Shown here piece after piece: positions 51,122 to 60,542 of a DNA stretch of 64,000 nt (positions are counted from its first letter, which is position 1; every line of letters starts with the position of its first letter). The position numbers and the translations under genes were made by a program. The notes under the pieces are model-generated. The model searched no databases. It worked only from the letters and a program-made list of their open reading frames with translations, and was not told the origin of the DNA. Source of the stretch: Pseudidiomarina aestuarii (GTDB taxonomy: Bacteria > Pseudomonadota > Gammaproteobacteria > Enterobacterales > Alteromonadaceae); assembly GCF_003987355.1 (NCBI RefSeq), contig NZ_PIPR01000001.1, forward strand, positions 62,001 through 126,000. Direction: 5' to 3'.

Positions 51122-52495
51122 ATGTTTGATCATTTAAGTGAACGCCTCTCATCATCATTGAAGGCTATCAGCGGCCGCGGTCGACTGACTGAAGACAATA
51201 TCAAAGATACGCTGCGTGAAGTACGTATGGCGCTGCTGGAGGCGGATGTCGCATTGCCAGTAGTACGTGACTTTGTGGCGCGAGTGAAAGAACGCGCAGT
51301 TGGCGCCGAAGTGAACAAAAGCCTGACACCCGGTCAGGAATTTCTGAAAATCGTTAAGCAAGAACTCGAGCACGCAATGGGTGACGGCAACGTTCCCCTC
51401 AATTTAGCCGCACAACCGCCAGCTGTAATTTTAATGGCGGGCCTGCAAGGGGCGGGTAAAACCACCAGTGTCGGTAAGTTAGCGAAGTACTTGCGCGAGA
51501 AACTGAAGAAGAAAGTTTTGGTCGTTAGTGCCGACGTCTATCGTCCGGCGGCAATTAAACAGCTCGAGACCCTGGCGAATGAAGTCGAAGTTAGCTTCTT
51601 TCCGTCCACGGTAGACCAGCGCCCAGTAACCATCGCTGAGGCAGCGATCGCACATGCGAAAAAGCAGTTTTTCGATGTGGTGTTGGTGGATACTGCAGGT
51701 CGCACAGCCATTGATGAAGCCATGATGGCCGAAATACAAGAGCTACACCAAGCGGTGAAGCCAATTGAGACCTTGTTTGTGGTTGATGCCATGACGGGTC
51801 AGGATGCCGCGAATACAGCACGTGCCTTTAATGAAGCTTTACCGTTGACGGGGATCATCCTGACCAAAACCGATGGTGATGCGCGCGGTGGTGCGGCACT
51901 ATCCATTCGACATATTACCGGTAAACCAATCAAATTCTTGGGTGTAGGCGAGAAGACCGCTGCTTTAGAGGCCTTCCACCCTGAGCGCATTGCTTCGCGT
52001 ATTCTGGGCATGGGCGACGTACTCTCGTTAATCGATGAGTTGGAGCAGAAAGTCGACAAGGACAAAGCCGCCAAAGTTGCTCAGAAAGTTATGAAAGAAG
52101 GGAAGTTTTCACTGGAAGACTTTCGTGACCAACTCGCTCAGATGCGCGATATGGGCGGCATGATGGGGTTGCTCGACAAGATGCCTGGAATGGGCGCAAT
52201 GAGTGCGCAAGTTAAAGGGCAGATGGATGACAAAATGACCGTTCGCATGGAAGCAATCATCAATTCGATGACCCCCAAAGAACGCACACATCCTGACTTG
52301 ATCAAAGGTTCACGTAAGCGCCGTATTGCCGCTGGCTCGGGAACTCAGGTGCAAGATGTGAATAAGCTTCTCAAGCAATTTTTGCAAATGCAAAAAATGA
52401 TGAAGAAGATGAAAGGCGGTGGCATGTCTAAAATGCTTCGCGGCCTTGGTGGAATGGGCGGCAAGATGCCGCCGGGAATGTTCCCTAAACGCTAG
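51122..52495 (+). CDS. ffh: Signal recognition particle protein Ffh
   Basis: The SRP54 GTPase that binds signal sequences and 4.5S RNA and delivers ribosomes to FtsY. The start is 51122 (MFDHLSERLSSSLKAISGRG), aligned with E. coli; codons upstream in frame are not coding. Of 457 residues, the N domain is 1 to about 95, the G domain has the P-loop GLQGAGKTTS near 106-115 and the guanine-specificity TKTDGDARGG, and the M domain (about 300-457) has GSRKRRIAAGSGTQVQDVNK and a methionine-rich tail. A TATACT hexamer at 51051 is a likely -10 element, with a poor -35. Confidence 0.98.
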   Translation: MFDHLSERLSSSLKAISGRGRLTEDNIKDTLREVRMALLEADVALPVVRDFVARVKERAVGAEVNKSLTPGQEFLKIVKQELEHAMGDGNVPLNLAAQPPAVILMAGLQGAGKTTSVGKLAKYLREKLKKKVLVVSADVYRPAAIKQLETLANEVEVSFFPSTVDQRPVTIAEAAIAHAKKQFFDVVLVDTAGRTAIDEAMMAEIQELHQAVKPIETLFVVDAMTGQDAANTARAFNEALPLTGIILTKTDGDARGGAALSIRHITGKPIKFLGVGEKTAALEAFHPERIASRILGMGDVLSLIDELEQKVDKDKAAKVAQKVMKEGKFSLEDFRDQLAQMRDMGGMMGLLDKMPGMGAMSAQVKGQMDDKMTVRMEAIINSMTPKERTHPDLIKGSRKRRIAAGSGTQVQDVNKLLKQFLQMQKMMKKMKGGGMSKMLRGLGGMGGKMPPGMFPKR

Positions 52496-52502
52496 GGAAT
52501 AC

Positions 52503-52530
52503 TTGCATTCGAACCAAAAATCGGTAGAAT
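52503..52530 (+). promoter_or_regulatory. Promoter of the rpsP-rimM-trmD-rplS operon
   Basis: TTGCAT (52503-52508) and TAGAAT (52525-52530) separated by 16 bases, directly behind ffh. The leader is about 65 bases. Confidence 0.75.
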
Positions 52531-52601
52531 GCTGCAGCTCTCTGACTACGGTCGGAGGCATTTTTATTTACTTAACATTATAAACTGTATCGAGGAACGT
52601 A

Positions 52602-52850
52602 ATGGTAACCATTCGTTTACAACGTGGCGGCGCTAAAAAGCGTCCCTTCTACCAGATGGTAGTTACTGACAGTCGCAATGCCCGCGACGGTCGTTTTATT
52701 GAGAATGTAGGTTTCTTTAACCCGGTTGCGCGCGGCCAGGAAGAAAAGTTACGTGTTGACTTAAACCGTGTTGATCACTGGGTAAGCAATGGCGCAGCTT
52801 TATCTGAGCGCGTAGCAAAGTTAGTTAAAGACGCGCGCAGCGCAGCTTAA
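52602..52850 (+). CDS. rpsP: 30S ribosomal protein S16
   Basis: S16, 82 residues, a 30S body assembly protein. [20 protein letters not shown] and the ENVGFFNP segment are conserved. GAGGAAC precedes the ATG. First gene of rpsP-rimM-trmD-rplS. Confidence 0.98.
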   Translation: MVTIRLQRGGAKKRPFYQMVVTDSRNARDGRFIENVGFFNPVARGQEEKLRVDLNRVDHWVSNGAALSERVAKLVKDARSAA

Positions 52851-52874
52851 TTTTAAAAACCGTATCAGGTAGTT

Positions 52875-53405
52875 ATGACAACAAACGCAGAACAAGTAGT
52901 CCTTGGCCAAATCGGTGCGGTCTACGGCGTGAAGGGTTGGTTGAAAATTCAAAGCTATACCGATGATGCGGAAGCCATTTTTGATTACAGTCCATGGCAG
53001 ATTGTGAAAGGTGGTAAGCAGCAGCAGGTCCAAGTCGAGGAATGGCGTCGACACAACAAGGGGCTGATTGCGAAGCTAGCGAACATTGATGACCGTGATG
53101 GAGCGCATGCGCTGACTGGATCGGATGTCGTGATAACCGCAGAGCAATTACCAGCGTTGCCAGAGGATGAGTTTTATTGGCGAGACTTGATTGGGATGAC
53201 TGTCGCAAATACGGACGGTTATAACATGGGAGTAGTCGACCAAATAATGGCCACAGCATCGAATGATGTCATGGTCGTGAAAGCGAATAGCAATGATGCG
53301 TTTGGACGTTCAGAACGGTTGATTCCGTTTATTCAGAGTCAATATGTTCAGTCAGTTGACCGTCAAAACAAACACATTATTGTCGATTGGCCTGCGGATT
53401 TTTAA
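52875..53405 (+). CDS. rimM: Ribosome maturation factor RimM
   Basis: A 176-residue 30S maturation factor that binds S19 and assists the 16S 3' domain. It has an N-terminal RimM domain ([20 protein letters not shown]) and a C-terminal PRC barrel ([20 protein letters not shown], then [20 protein letters not shown]). Its stop overlaps the trmD start (TAATG). Confidence 0.97.
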   Translation: MTTNAEQVVLGQIGAVYGVKGWLKIQSYTDDAEAIFDYSPWQIVKGGKQQQVQVEEWRRHNKGLIAKLANIDDRDGAHALTGSDVVITAEQLPALPEDEFYWRDLIGMTVANTDGYNMGVVDQIMATASNDVMVVKANSNDAFGRSERLIPFIQSQYVQSVDRQNKHIIVDWPADF

Positions 53406-54178
53406 TGGCTGAGCAATTGCAGGTTGGGGTTATAACGCTCTTTCCTGAGATGTTCCAAGCTATTACTGAAAGTGGTGTGACACGCCGTGCTGTGAAAGAT
53501 GGGCGATTAAAGCTGCAATGTTTTAATCCTCGCGATTACACACATGACAAACACCGCACCGTAGATGACCGCCCCTATGGCGGTGGTCCGGGAATGTTAA
53601 TGATGGTGCAACCGCTCACAGATGCGATTGCTGCCGCCAAACAGCAACTGGGCTCGCAATCGAAGGTGATTTATTTGTCACCTCAAGGTCGCAAGTTGGA
53701 TCAGGCTGGTGTCAAAGAGTTGGCCCAGAATGAGCAACTGATACTGATTGCCGGTCGTTATGAAGGCATCGATGAACGCGTTATTCAGCGGCACGTCGAT
53801 GAAGAATGGTCGATTGGTGATTACGTGTTAAGTGGTGGGGAACTCCCTGCAATGGTGTTGATAGATGCTGTTGCTCGGTTTATTCCCGGGGTATTGGGAC
53901 ATGCTGATTCTGCACAGGAAGATTCTTTTGCAGAGGGCTTGTTAGATTGCCCACACTATACACGACCAGAAGTGCTCGATGGTGAGGTGGTACCGCCGGT
54001 GTTACTGAGCGGTAATCATGAAGAAATTAGACGGTGGCGATTGCAGCAGGCACTCGGAAGAACCTGGCTACGACGTCCCGAATTGTTAAATCACCTAGCT
54101 CTGACTGACGAACAGCAGCGGCTGTTAGCTGAATTTATAGCGGCAAACGACGCGCAAGATACAGGTTCGGGTAGTTAA
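53405..54178 (+). CDS. trmD: tRNA (guanine-N1)-methyltransferase TrmD
   Basis: A SPOUT methyltransferase that makes m1G37 in tRNA, preventing +1 frameshifting. The 257 residues begin [20 protein letters not shown]. The knot segments [20 protein letters not shown] and [20 protein letters not shown], and [14 protein letters not shown], are diagnostic. The start is the ATG that overlaps the rimM stop. Confidence 0.98.
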   Translation: MAEQLQVGVITLFPEMFQAITESGVTRRAVKDGRLKLQCFNPRDYTHDKHRTVDDRPYGGGPGMLMMVQPLTDAIAAAKQQLGSQSKVIYLSPQGRKLDQAGVKELAQNEQLILIAGRYEGIDERVIQRHVDEEWSIGDYVLSGGELPAMVLIDAVARFIPGVLGHADSAQEDSFAEGLLDCPHYTRPEVLDGEVVPPVLLSGNHEEIRRWRLQQALGRTWLRRPELLNHLALTDEQQRLLAEFIAANDAQDTGSGS

Positions 54179-54198
54179 TCTAGGCAAGAGAGGCTGAT

Positions 54199-54558
54199 AT
54201 GGCAAAAGTAAGTCACAATTTGATCAAAGCGATCGAAGACGAGCAATTAAAAACCGACCTTCCGGACTACGCGCCGGGCGATACAGTGGTCGTTAATGTT
54301 AAAGTAACTGAAGGTAACCGTGAGCGTATTCAGGCATTTGAAGGCGTGGTTATCGCAAAGCGTAACCGTGGTCTGCATTCAGCAGTCACAGTACGTAAAA
54401 TCTCTAGCGGCGAAGGTGTTGAGCGCTCGTTCCAAGTGCACAGCCCAATCGTAGATAGCATTGTCGTGAAGCGCAAAGGTGCGGTACGTCGTGCGAAACT
54501 CTACTACTTGCGTGAGCGTTCAGGTAAATCTGCACGTATCCGCGAAAAGCTGTCGTAA
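54199..54558 (+). CDS. rplS: 50S ribosomal protein L19
   Basis: L19, 119 residues, at the 30S-50S interface. [20 protein letters not shown]-like start and [20 protein letters not shown] are typical. Last gene of its operon, with a terminator 20 bases after the stop. Confidence 0.98.
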   Translation: MAKVSHNLIKAIEDEQLKTDLPDYAPGDTVVVNVKVTEGNRERIQAFEGVVIAKRNRGLHSAVTVRKISSGEGVERSFQVHSPIVDSIVVKRKGAVRRAKLYYLRERSGKSARIREKLS

Positions 54559-54578
54559 GGGATACTATCCTGATAGTC

Positions 54579-54607
54579 AAAAAACCCGCTTCATGCGGGT
54601 TTTTTTG
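54579..54607 (+). terminator. Terminator of the rpsP-rplS operon
   Basis: AAAAAACCCGC/GCGGGTTTTTT around a TTCAT loop. Confidence 0.93.
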
Positions 54608-54668
54608 TGGCTAAATTCAGGCACAATGCAAGGACTACTCATTCATTGCGCAATCATTGGAGTATTTG

Positions 54669-55796
54669 ATGGCGGACGCTCAACAGCAATTAGCACACTT
54701 ACGTGCAGAGATAGACCAAACTGACCATGAGTTGTTGCAACTGTTGTTGCGTCGGCGTCAATTGGCAGCGGATGTTGGTGTTGTGAAGCGTGCCATGGGG
54801 CAACCTTTGTATGTACCTGAGCGTGAGCGCGCCATGCTAGAGCAACGGCGGCGTGATGCCGAGGCGTTAGGTCTGTCGCCTGATTTGATTGAGGATGTCT
54901 TACGACGGGTGATTCGTGAGTCTTACCAGCAACAACAAGCCGCTGATGTGCATTTGCAAGAGCGCGTGGTCACTGTTGTCGGCGGTGCTGGCGCTTTAGG
55001 ACAGCTTTTTGTAAGGCAATTTCGATCGGCTGGGGCGACCGTCAGAATCCTCGATCGAGATGATTGGGATAGAGCTCCAGAACTGGTTAGGGACGCTGAC
55101 TTAGTATTGATTTCGGTGCCTATTGCGCAAACGGAAGCGGTCATCAAACAACTGCCTGAACTGGATGCTGAGACGATTCTTGCTGATGTCACGAGTATTA
55201 AAGACAAACCTTTACAAGCCATGCTAGTCAAGCATCCGGGACCTGTGGTAGGACTGCACCCTATGTTCGGCCCGCAGCAAGCGACATTGGCAAAACAGTT
55301 AGTGGTCGTTACCCATGGACGCGAGTCAGAGCGATATCAGTGGCTATTAGACTCGATTGTTCGCTGGGGTGCACATATTCGTGAAGTGAGCGCTGCAGAG
55401 CATGATGAGGCCATGGGCTTTGTGCAAGTGATGCGACATCTCTCAACATTTGTATACGGCATGCACTTAGCAGAAGAAAAAGCTGACTTGCAGCAGTTGC
55501 TCGACTTGAGTTCACCCATCTATCGACTGGAATTGATGATGGTAGGGCGGCTCTTTGCGCAAAATGCAGAGCTATATGCCGACATCATTCTGTCGCAACC
55601 TCAGAATTTTGCGATGATGCGCCGCTACATCAACACTTTTAGACGCATTTTGGATGAGTTGGAGCATGCAGACAAAGCAGCTTTCATTGCCGAGTTTTCA
55701 GCATTGAAAGACTATTTTGGAGATTATTCGACTAACTTCCTCGAAGAAAGTCAGCGTTTACTCAACGCCGCTGGTGATGCGCAGCAAATCCGCTAG
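54669..55796 (+). CDS. tyrA: Bifunctional chorismate mutase/prephenate dehydrogenase
   Basis: The T-protein of tyrosine synthesis: chorismate to prephenate, then NAD-dependent oxidation to 4-hydroxyphenylpyruvate. It has 375 residues from the ATG at 54669, after TTGGAG. The AroQ chorismate mutase domain (about 1-90) has [20 protein letters not shown]. The dehydrogenase domain has a dinucleotide-binding [20 protein letters not shown] and the catalytic-region histidine in GLHPMFGPQ. Its 3' end overlaps the convergent response-regulator gene by 39 bases. Confidence 0.95.
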   Translation: MADAQQQLAHLRAEIDQTDHELLQLLLRRRQLAADVGVVKRAMGQPLYVPERERAMLEQRRRDAEALGLSPDLIEDVLRRVIRESYQQQQAADVHLQERVVTVVGGAGALGQLFVRQFRSAGATVRILDRDDWDRAPELVRDADLVLISVPIAQTEAVIKQLPELDAETILADVTSIKDKPLQAMLVKHPGPVVGLHPMFGPQQATLAKQLVVVTHGRESERYQWLLDSIVRWGAHIREVSAAEHDEAMGFVQVMRHLSTFVYGMHLAEEKADLQQLLDLSSPIYRLELMMVGRLFAQNAELYADIILSQPQNFAMMRRYINTFRRILDELEHADKAAFIAEFSALKDYFGDYSTNFLEESQRLLNAAGDAQQIR

Positions 55797-56123
55797 ACCT
55801 TTCGGTGACACTGGCTTCTGCAAATGGTGATGAATACCTACCTGAGCGCAAGCATCAGAAAATTCTGCAAAATCATGACCGGTAATCATGGCTGCTACTG
55901 GAGCCTGGTCACCGAGTTGAGCAGAAATCTCGCAATAAACGTCGAGTCCTGTCATGTCTGGTAATTCATGGTCGAGCAGCAGTAAGTCTGGGCGTTGAGA
56001 CAGGGCTTGTTCAACAGCTTCATGTCCGGTTTGCGCAACGAGAATGGTCGCATCGTAGTGACTTAACATGGCTTTCAGAACTTCTAATGAAATAAAGTCG
56101 TCATCAACAACGAGTATTTTCAT
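55758..56123 (-). CDS. Single-domain response regulator
   Basis: A 121-residue receiver domain with no output domain (CheY/Spo0F type). The acidic pocket DDD at 7-9, the phospho-acceptor D51 in [14 protein letters not shown]81 and K103 (LQKP) are all present, so it should be phosphorylatable. It could be a phosphorelay intermediate or the output of an unlinked hybrid kinase, such as the sensor-less one at 44372, but nothing in the sequence pairs them. Its 3' end overlaps that of tyrA. Confidence 0.93.
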   Translation of the reverse strand: MKILVVDDDFISLEVLKAMLSHYDATILVAQTGHEAVEQALSQRPDLLLLDHELPDMTGLDVYCEISAQLGDQAPVAAMITGHDFAEFSDACAQVGIHHHLQKPVSPKGLADLLRITSGVE

Positions 56124-56232
56124 TGGTGATCTCCGTGTTACTACTTAGTCGTGAACATCTCAGACCATAGCAAAATATGGCAAGATTCGCGATACTGAAA
56201 TAGTCAAGCAATCAACTTCAAGGAGAAGGTTC

Positions 56233-56865
56233 GTGCAACAAGTTCGGGTTTGGGATGGCTTTGTTCGACTCTTTCATTGGTTACTCGCGGCACTATTGGT
56301 GTCGTTATGGTGGACGGCAGAGAACCTTTACATGGACTGGCATCAACGCTTAGCTTTTGTAACGGGTGGACTCGTCATTGCGCGTGTGGTGTGGGGTGTG
56401 ATTGGTAGTCGGAATGCGCGGTTTACCTCTTTTCTCAAAGGTCCGAGCGCTGCGCTTCAGCATGTACGCGAGTTACGCCAGCACCAGTATCAACCTGAAG
56501 CCACGCACAATCCAATAGGCGGTTGGGCCGTCATCTTGATGTTACTGTTATTGCTCATTCAATTTTCGACGGGACTATTTGCTACTGACGATATCTTTTT
56601 CAGCGGACCTTTAAATGCGCTGGTTAGCGGTGATACAGCGAGCTTGCTCACCACCATACACGAGACAAACTTCAATGTGTTGTTGGGTATTATCGGTGTG
56701 CATATTGTGGCTATTGCAGCCTATAAATGGCTGGGTATCCCTTTATTAGCCGCCATGATTCATGGCAAACGCGAACTAAAAAGCGCACCAGAACTGCGTC
56801 ATGGTGCGCTTGGAATCGCGCTAGCAGCGGTGATTATTGCGCTGCTGTTTTGGCTGCTCTATTAA
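56233..56865 (+). CDS. Cytochrome b561-type membrane cytochrome
   Basis: A 210-residue four-helix di-heme cytochrome of the bacterial b561 / hydrogenase cytochrome b family. The start is GTG after AGGAGAAGG. Likely heme histidines are in VRLFHWLLAALLVSLWW, the HETNFNVLLGIIGVHIVAIA helix and near MDWHQRLAF. It would pass electrons from the quinol pool to a periplasmic acceptor. The convergent cytochrome c' gene shares its stop region, and the two may work together (inference). Confidence 0.9.
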   Translation: MQQVRVWDGFVRLFHWLLAALLVSLWWTAENLYMDWHQRLAFVTGGLVIARVVWGVIGSRNARFTSFLKGPSAALQHVRELRQHQYQPEATHNPIGGWAVILMLLLLLIQFSTGLFATDDIFFSGPLNALVSGDTASLLTTIHETNFNVLLGIIGVHIVAIAAYKWLGIPLLAAMIHGKRELKSAPELRHGALGIALAAVIIALLFWLLY

Positions 56866-57326
56866 TCTTTGTATTGATCGTGACAGCCTTTGCAATTGCG
56901 AGCTGCGGCCATGAATGATCGTTTCATGGCTGCTTCGTCGCCACCTTGAGCTGCGCTCAGTAACGCTTGCGCGTCACTTTCGAGTTGTTCAGCGCGCTCT
57001 TGAAAGTCACTCCAGTTTTCCCAAATGGCGGGAAGTGCATCGGTATTATTGCCGGGCTTCGCGCCTTCAGTTTCAAAACCAGACCATGGAATACTGCTCA
57101 TGGCCGCAAAGTCAGCGGCGCGGGCTGCAAATACAGCTGAATCCCACGCTACATCTCCCTTAACCATGTCGCCCATCGCGGCAAAGTTGTTTTGCATCAC
57201 CGACAATGCTTTCTGCCGGTATTCAACTGCTTTGTCTGCATCGTTGAAGGCGTTTTGCGCTGCGGCTGAGCCAATAAGAACGAATGTGCCGACCAAACCT
57301 GCTGTGATTAGTTGTGTAAGTTTCAT
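56862..57326 (-). CDS. Cytochrome c' (class II c-type cytochrome)
   Basis: A 154-residue periplasmic cytochrome. The start at 57326 after AAGGA opens a signal peptide (MKLTQLITAGLVGTFVLIGS, cleaved near AAA-QN); upstream codons in frame are not part of the gene. The mature four-helix bundle carries the heme motif near the C-terminus, CKGCH in ARNCKGCHDQYKD, as in cytochromes c' and c-556. Its stop overlaps that of the b561 gene (shared TTAA). Possible roles are NO binding or electron transfer with the b561 partner. Confidence 0.92.
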   Translation of the reverse strand: MKLTQLITAGLVGTFVLIGSAAAQNAFNDADKAVEYRQKALSVMQNNFAAMGDMVKGDVAWDSAVFAARAADFAAMSSIPWSGFETEGAKPGNNTDALPAIWENWSDFQERAEQLESDAQALLSAAQGGDEAAMKRSFMAAARNCKGCHDQYKD

Positions 57327-57449
57327 GGTTTTATCCTTGTTGTAGCGGTTTAACGACTGCATTACGCTTTTCGCCTCTATTTGGATTGCGCAACAGTAGC
57401 TGCTGCCAGTACTGTAGTGTAATACCATACATCGAACAAGGGGAAGCGA

Positions 57450-60400
57450 ATGAAGGCGAGTATTCACCTGAGTAAGGTGACGTTAGCGTTGTTAGCAGCA
57501 TTACCGATAGTTGCTGCTGCATCGCAAACAACACCAATACGAGGACTCCAAGATAATTCATCCACGTTTGTGGCCATTCAGAATGCGACTATTGTAACCG
57601 AACCCGGAAAACAACTGGAAAACGCGACCTTAGTGGTACGCAACGGGAAGATTATCTCGGTGAATAGTAACAACCGCGCACCAGACGGTGCACGCGTGAT
57701 TGACGCAACCGGTCATACTATCTATCCAGGGTTTATCGACGCTTACAGCAACTATGGTGTACCGAAGCCCGAGCAAGCCGAGCGGCGCTCACGCAATGTT
57801 CCCCCTATCTACAATAATAAGCGCGAAGGTGGTAATGCTGCGAATGATGCAATTCATGCTCAGCAAGACTGGTTCCAGTCGTTCGCGAATGATAGCAAAG
57901 CAGCGACGCCCTATATTGAGCAAGGTTTTACTGCCGTTCAGAGCGCTCGTTTAGATGGTATTTTTCAAGGTCAAGCAGTGACAGTCTCGTTAGCGGATAA
58001 AATTGCCAATGATGTGATTTATCGCGCTGAAGCCAAACATTTTGGTTCTTTTGATAAAGGCAGTTCGAAACAACAGTACCCGTCATCTTTAATGGGGTCG
58101 ATTGCATTGGTTCGGCAGACGCTGGCAGATGCAAACTGGTACGAATCTGCTTACGGCAAAGATGCACATAATGGTCCGGTTGAGTTCAACGCTGCATTAG
58201 CTGAGCTGACAGGTATTGAACAAGAAGGAATGGTCTTCAGAGTCGAAGACGATAAAACACTGCTGCGCGCGCATGACTTACTTAGCCAGTTCCAAGTCCC
58301 GGTGACCTACGTCGGCTCGAACTACGAGTATGCCCGTATTGATGCTATCAAAGCAGCGAACTCGAAGATTATTCTTCCGTTGAACTTCCCTAGTGCACCT
58401 GCTGTAGATGGTGTCGATGATGATCTCGACGTTGAATTAGCTGACTTGCGGCATTGGGAGCGTGCGCCGGGTAATGCTGCTGCACTCGCTCAAGCAGGTA
58501 TAGATTTTTCATTTACTATGAATCAACTCGAAAAATCGGGTGAGTTTTGGCCGAACGTACGCAAAGCCGTTAAACATGGTTTAAGTAAAGATGTGGCTCT
58601 GGCCGCGTTAACCACAGTCCCAGCAGAGATTGCCGGCATTGCTGATAAAGCCGGTAAAATTGCAACCGGCTATATGGCTGACTTTGTTATTGCTGAGGGT
58701 GACCTGTTTACCAACGGCGAAATCAAATCGGTATGGTTGCAAGGCGAAGAAGTCTCGCTAAAACCACTGACAAAAGCAGTATTCGCTGGCGACTTTGATG
58801 TTCAGATTGCCAACGAATCTGCGCGCCTAACGTTGAAAGATGGCAAGAACGTCAGCGGTGAATTAACCGTTGGCGAGCAGTCGAATAAGCTTCGCAATGC
58901 TTCGCGTACCGATGAAGCACTGCAGTTTGTCGTCGATGCTGACTTTGCTGGTGTCAATGGTGCTTGGCGGATGCGTTTGAATCAAATCGCAGATACGAGT
59001 TATCGAGGTACCGCGGTTGCACCAGATGGTCGCTCTCTCGATATTACTGCTACCCGGACGAACAGTACTGAAGCAGAACAAGACGCAGCTGACTCAGATG
59101 CAGTGACTTATGTTAGTCAATTGACGTTTCCCAACGTCGCTTATGGACAAACAGCTCTGCCAGAGCGGGTCAATCTTCACATCAAAAATGCAACGGTATG
59201 GACAGCTGATGAAGCTGGTGTTTTAGAAAATACAGACATACTGGTACGTGATGGCAATTTTTATCGCATCGGTGAGGATTTGAGCACCCCACGCGGCTAC
59301 ACAGTGATTGACGCAACCGGTATGCATGTCACCCCGGGTATTATTGACGAACACTCTCACATCGCAATTGATCGTGGTGTGAACGAAGGGTCAGAAGCGC
59401 TGACTTCAGAAGTGCGGATCGGTGATGTAGTTAACCCTGACGATATTCACATTTATCGTTCATTGGCAGGTGGTACCACCATGGCGCAATTACTCCATGG
59501 TTCAGCGAACCCTGTGGGTGGCCAAGCGCAAGTAATCAAACTGCGTTGGGGTGCAACTGGCGACCAGATGAAGCTTGATGCAGCACCACCGAGCATCAAA
59601 TTCGCCTTGGGTGAAAACGTGAAGCAATCCAATTGGGGCACCACGTTCACTACCCGCTACCCGCAAACGCGGATGGGTGTGGAAACGGTGATTCGTGATG
59701 GTTTTACTGCAGCACTGGAATATGCAGAACGCAAAGCGGCCTATGACAAATTGAGTCGCAGTGAAAAAGCGAAGACAGCGCCGCCGCGTACTGACTATCG
59801 TTTGGACGCGTTGCTAGAAATTCTCAACAGTGAGCGATTCGTACACGCGCATTCGTATGTGCAATCAGAAATTTTAATGCTGATTCGTTTGGCAGAAGAG
59901 TTTGGTTTCACTCTCACCACGTTCACGCATATTCTCGAGGGTTATAAAGTTGCCACCGAGATGGCTAAACACGGTGCCGGCGGCTCAACGTTTGCTGATT
60001 GGTGGGCCTACAAATTCGAAGTGTATGACGCGATTCCACAGAATGCTTGTTTAATGCATGAGAAAGGTGTTCTGACCAGTATCAACTCGGACTCGAATGA
60101 CCTGCAGCGGCGGTTAAACACCGAAGCGGCGAAAGCGGTTCGGTATTGTGGTGTATCTGAACATGAAGCATTGCAAATGGTCACACTTAATCCTGCCAAA
60201 CAGCTCAAAGTAGACGAGTACGTCGGTAGTATCAAAGAAGGTAAGCATGCGGACTTTGTGCTTTGGAATGCACATCCTTTGAGTGCTTACGCGCAGCCGC
60301 AGCAAACGTGGATCAACGCACGTAAATACTTTGATCGCGAGCGTGATGCAGAGTTGCGCGTTGCCTTGGTTGAAGAGAAGCAGCAATTGATACAAAAGGT

Positions 60401-60542
60401 ACTCGGTAGCTCAGCGAGCGATCGAAACGGCAGTGGCGGTAGCTACAAGCAACCACAACCGACTTGGCATTGTGACTCAGAGCATGATGTCTGGATGGAT
60501 GCATTTGCTTTAGACACTCATAATCACGGAGGCCAACACTAA
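57450..60542 (+). CDS. Exported two-domain amidohydrolase
   Basis: A 1030-residue secreted protein with a signal peptide (MKASIHLSKVTLALLAALPI, then VAAA) and two amidohydrolase-fold domains. In the first (about 45-440) the expected HxH is replaced by Y99 and N101 (PGFIDAYSNYG). The second (about 575-1000) keeps HxH as H635/H637 in PGIIDEHSHIA, histidines near H799/H801 and H827, and an aspartate at D881 (SINSDSND), so it should bind metal. The closest named theme is imidazolonepropionase-like amidohydrolases; the substrate is not evident. A beta-rich stretch lies between the domains (about 440-570). It is divergent from cytochrome c', and the next gene starts within its stop codon. Confidence 0.88.
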   Translation: MKASIHLSKVTLALLAALPIVAAASQTTPIRGLQDNSSTFVAIQNATIVTEPGKQLENATLVVRNGKIISVNSNNRAPDGARVIDATGHTIYPGFIDAYSNYGVPKPEQAERRSRNVPPIYNNKREGGNAANDAIHAQQDWFQSFANDSKAATPYIEQGFTAVQSARLDGIFQGQAVTVSLADKIANDVIYRAEAKHFGSFDKGSSKQQYPSSLMGSIALVRQTLADANWYESAYGKDAHNGPVEFNAALAELTGIEQEGMVFRVEDDKTLLRAHDLLSQFQVPVTYVGSNYEYARIDAIKAANSKIILPLNFPSAPAVDGVDDDLDVELADLRHWERAPGNAAALAQAGIDFSFTMNQLEKSGEFWPNVRKAVKHGLSKDVALAALTTVPAEIAGIADKAGKIATGYMADFVIAEGDLFTNGEIKSVWLQGEEVSLKPLTKAVFAGDFDVQIANESARLTLKDGKNVSGELTVGEQSNKLRNASRTDEALQFVVDADFAGVNGAWRMRLNQIADTSYRGTAVAPDGRSLDITATRTNSTEAEQDAADSDAVTYVSQLTFPNVAYGQTALPERVNLHIKNATVWTADEAGVLENTDILVRDGNFYRIGEDLSTPRGYTVIDATGMHVTPGIIDEHSHIAIDRGVNEGSEALTSEVRIGDVVNPDDIHIYRSLAGGTTMAQLLHGSANPVGGQAQVIKLRWGATGDQMKLDAAPPSIKFALGENVKQSNWGTTFTTRYPQTRMGVETVIRDGFTAALEYAERKAAYDKLSRSEKAKTAPPRTDYRLDALLEILNSERFVHAHSYVQSEILMLIRLAEEFGFTLTTFTHILEGYKVATEMAKHGAGGSTFADWWAYKFEVYDAIPQNACLMHEKGVLTSINSDSNDLQRRLNTEAAKAVRYCGVSEHEALQMVTLNPAKQLKVDEYVGSIKEGKHADFVLWNAHPLSAYAQPQQTWINARKYFDRERDAELRVALVEEKQQLIQKVLGSSASDRNGSGGSYKQPQPTWHCDSEHDVWMDAFALDTHNHGGQH

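Noticed and set aside
50988-51158. N-terminal extension of ypjD up to position 51158
   Set aside because: The extra codons overlap the ffh start region and promoter, do not resemble a membrane leader, and E. coli YpjD starts near the internal methionines.
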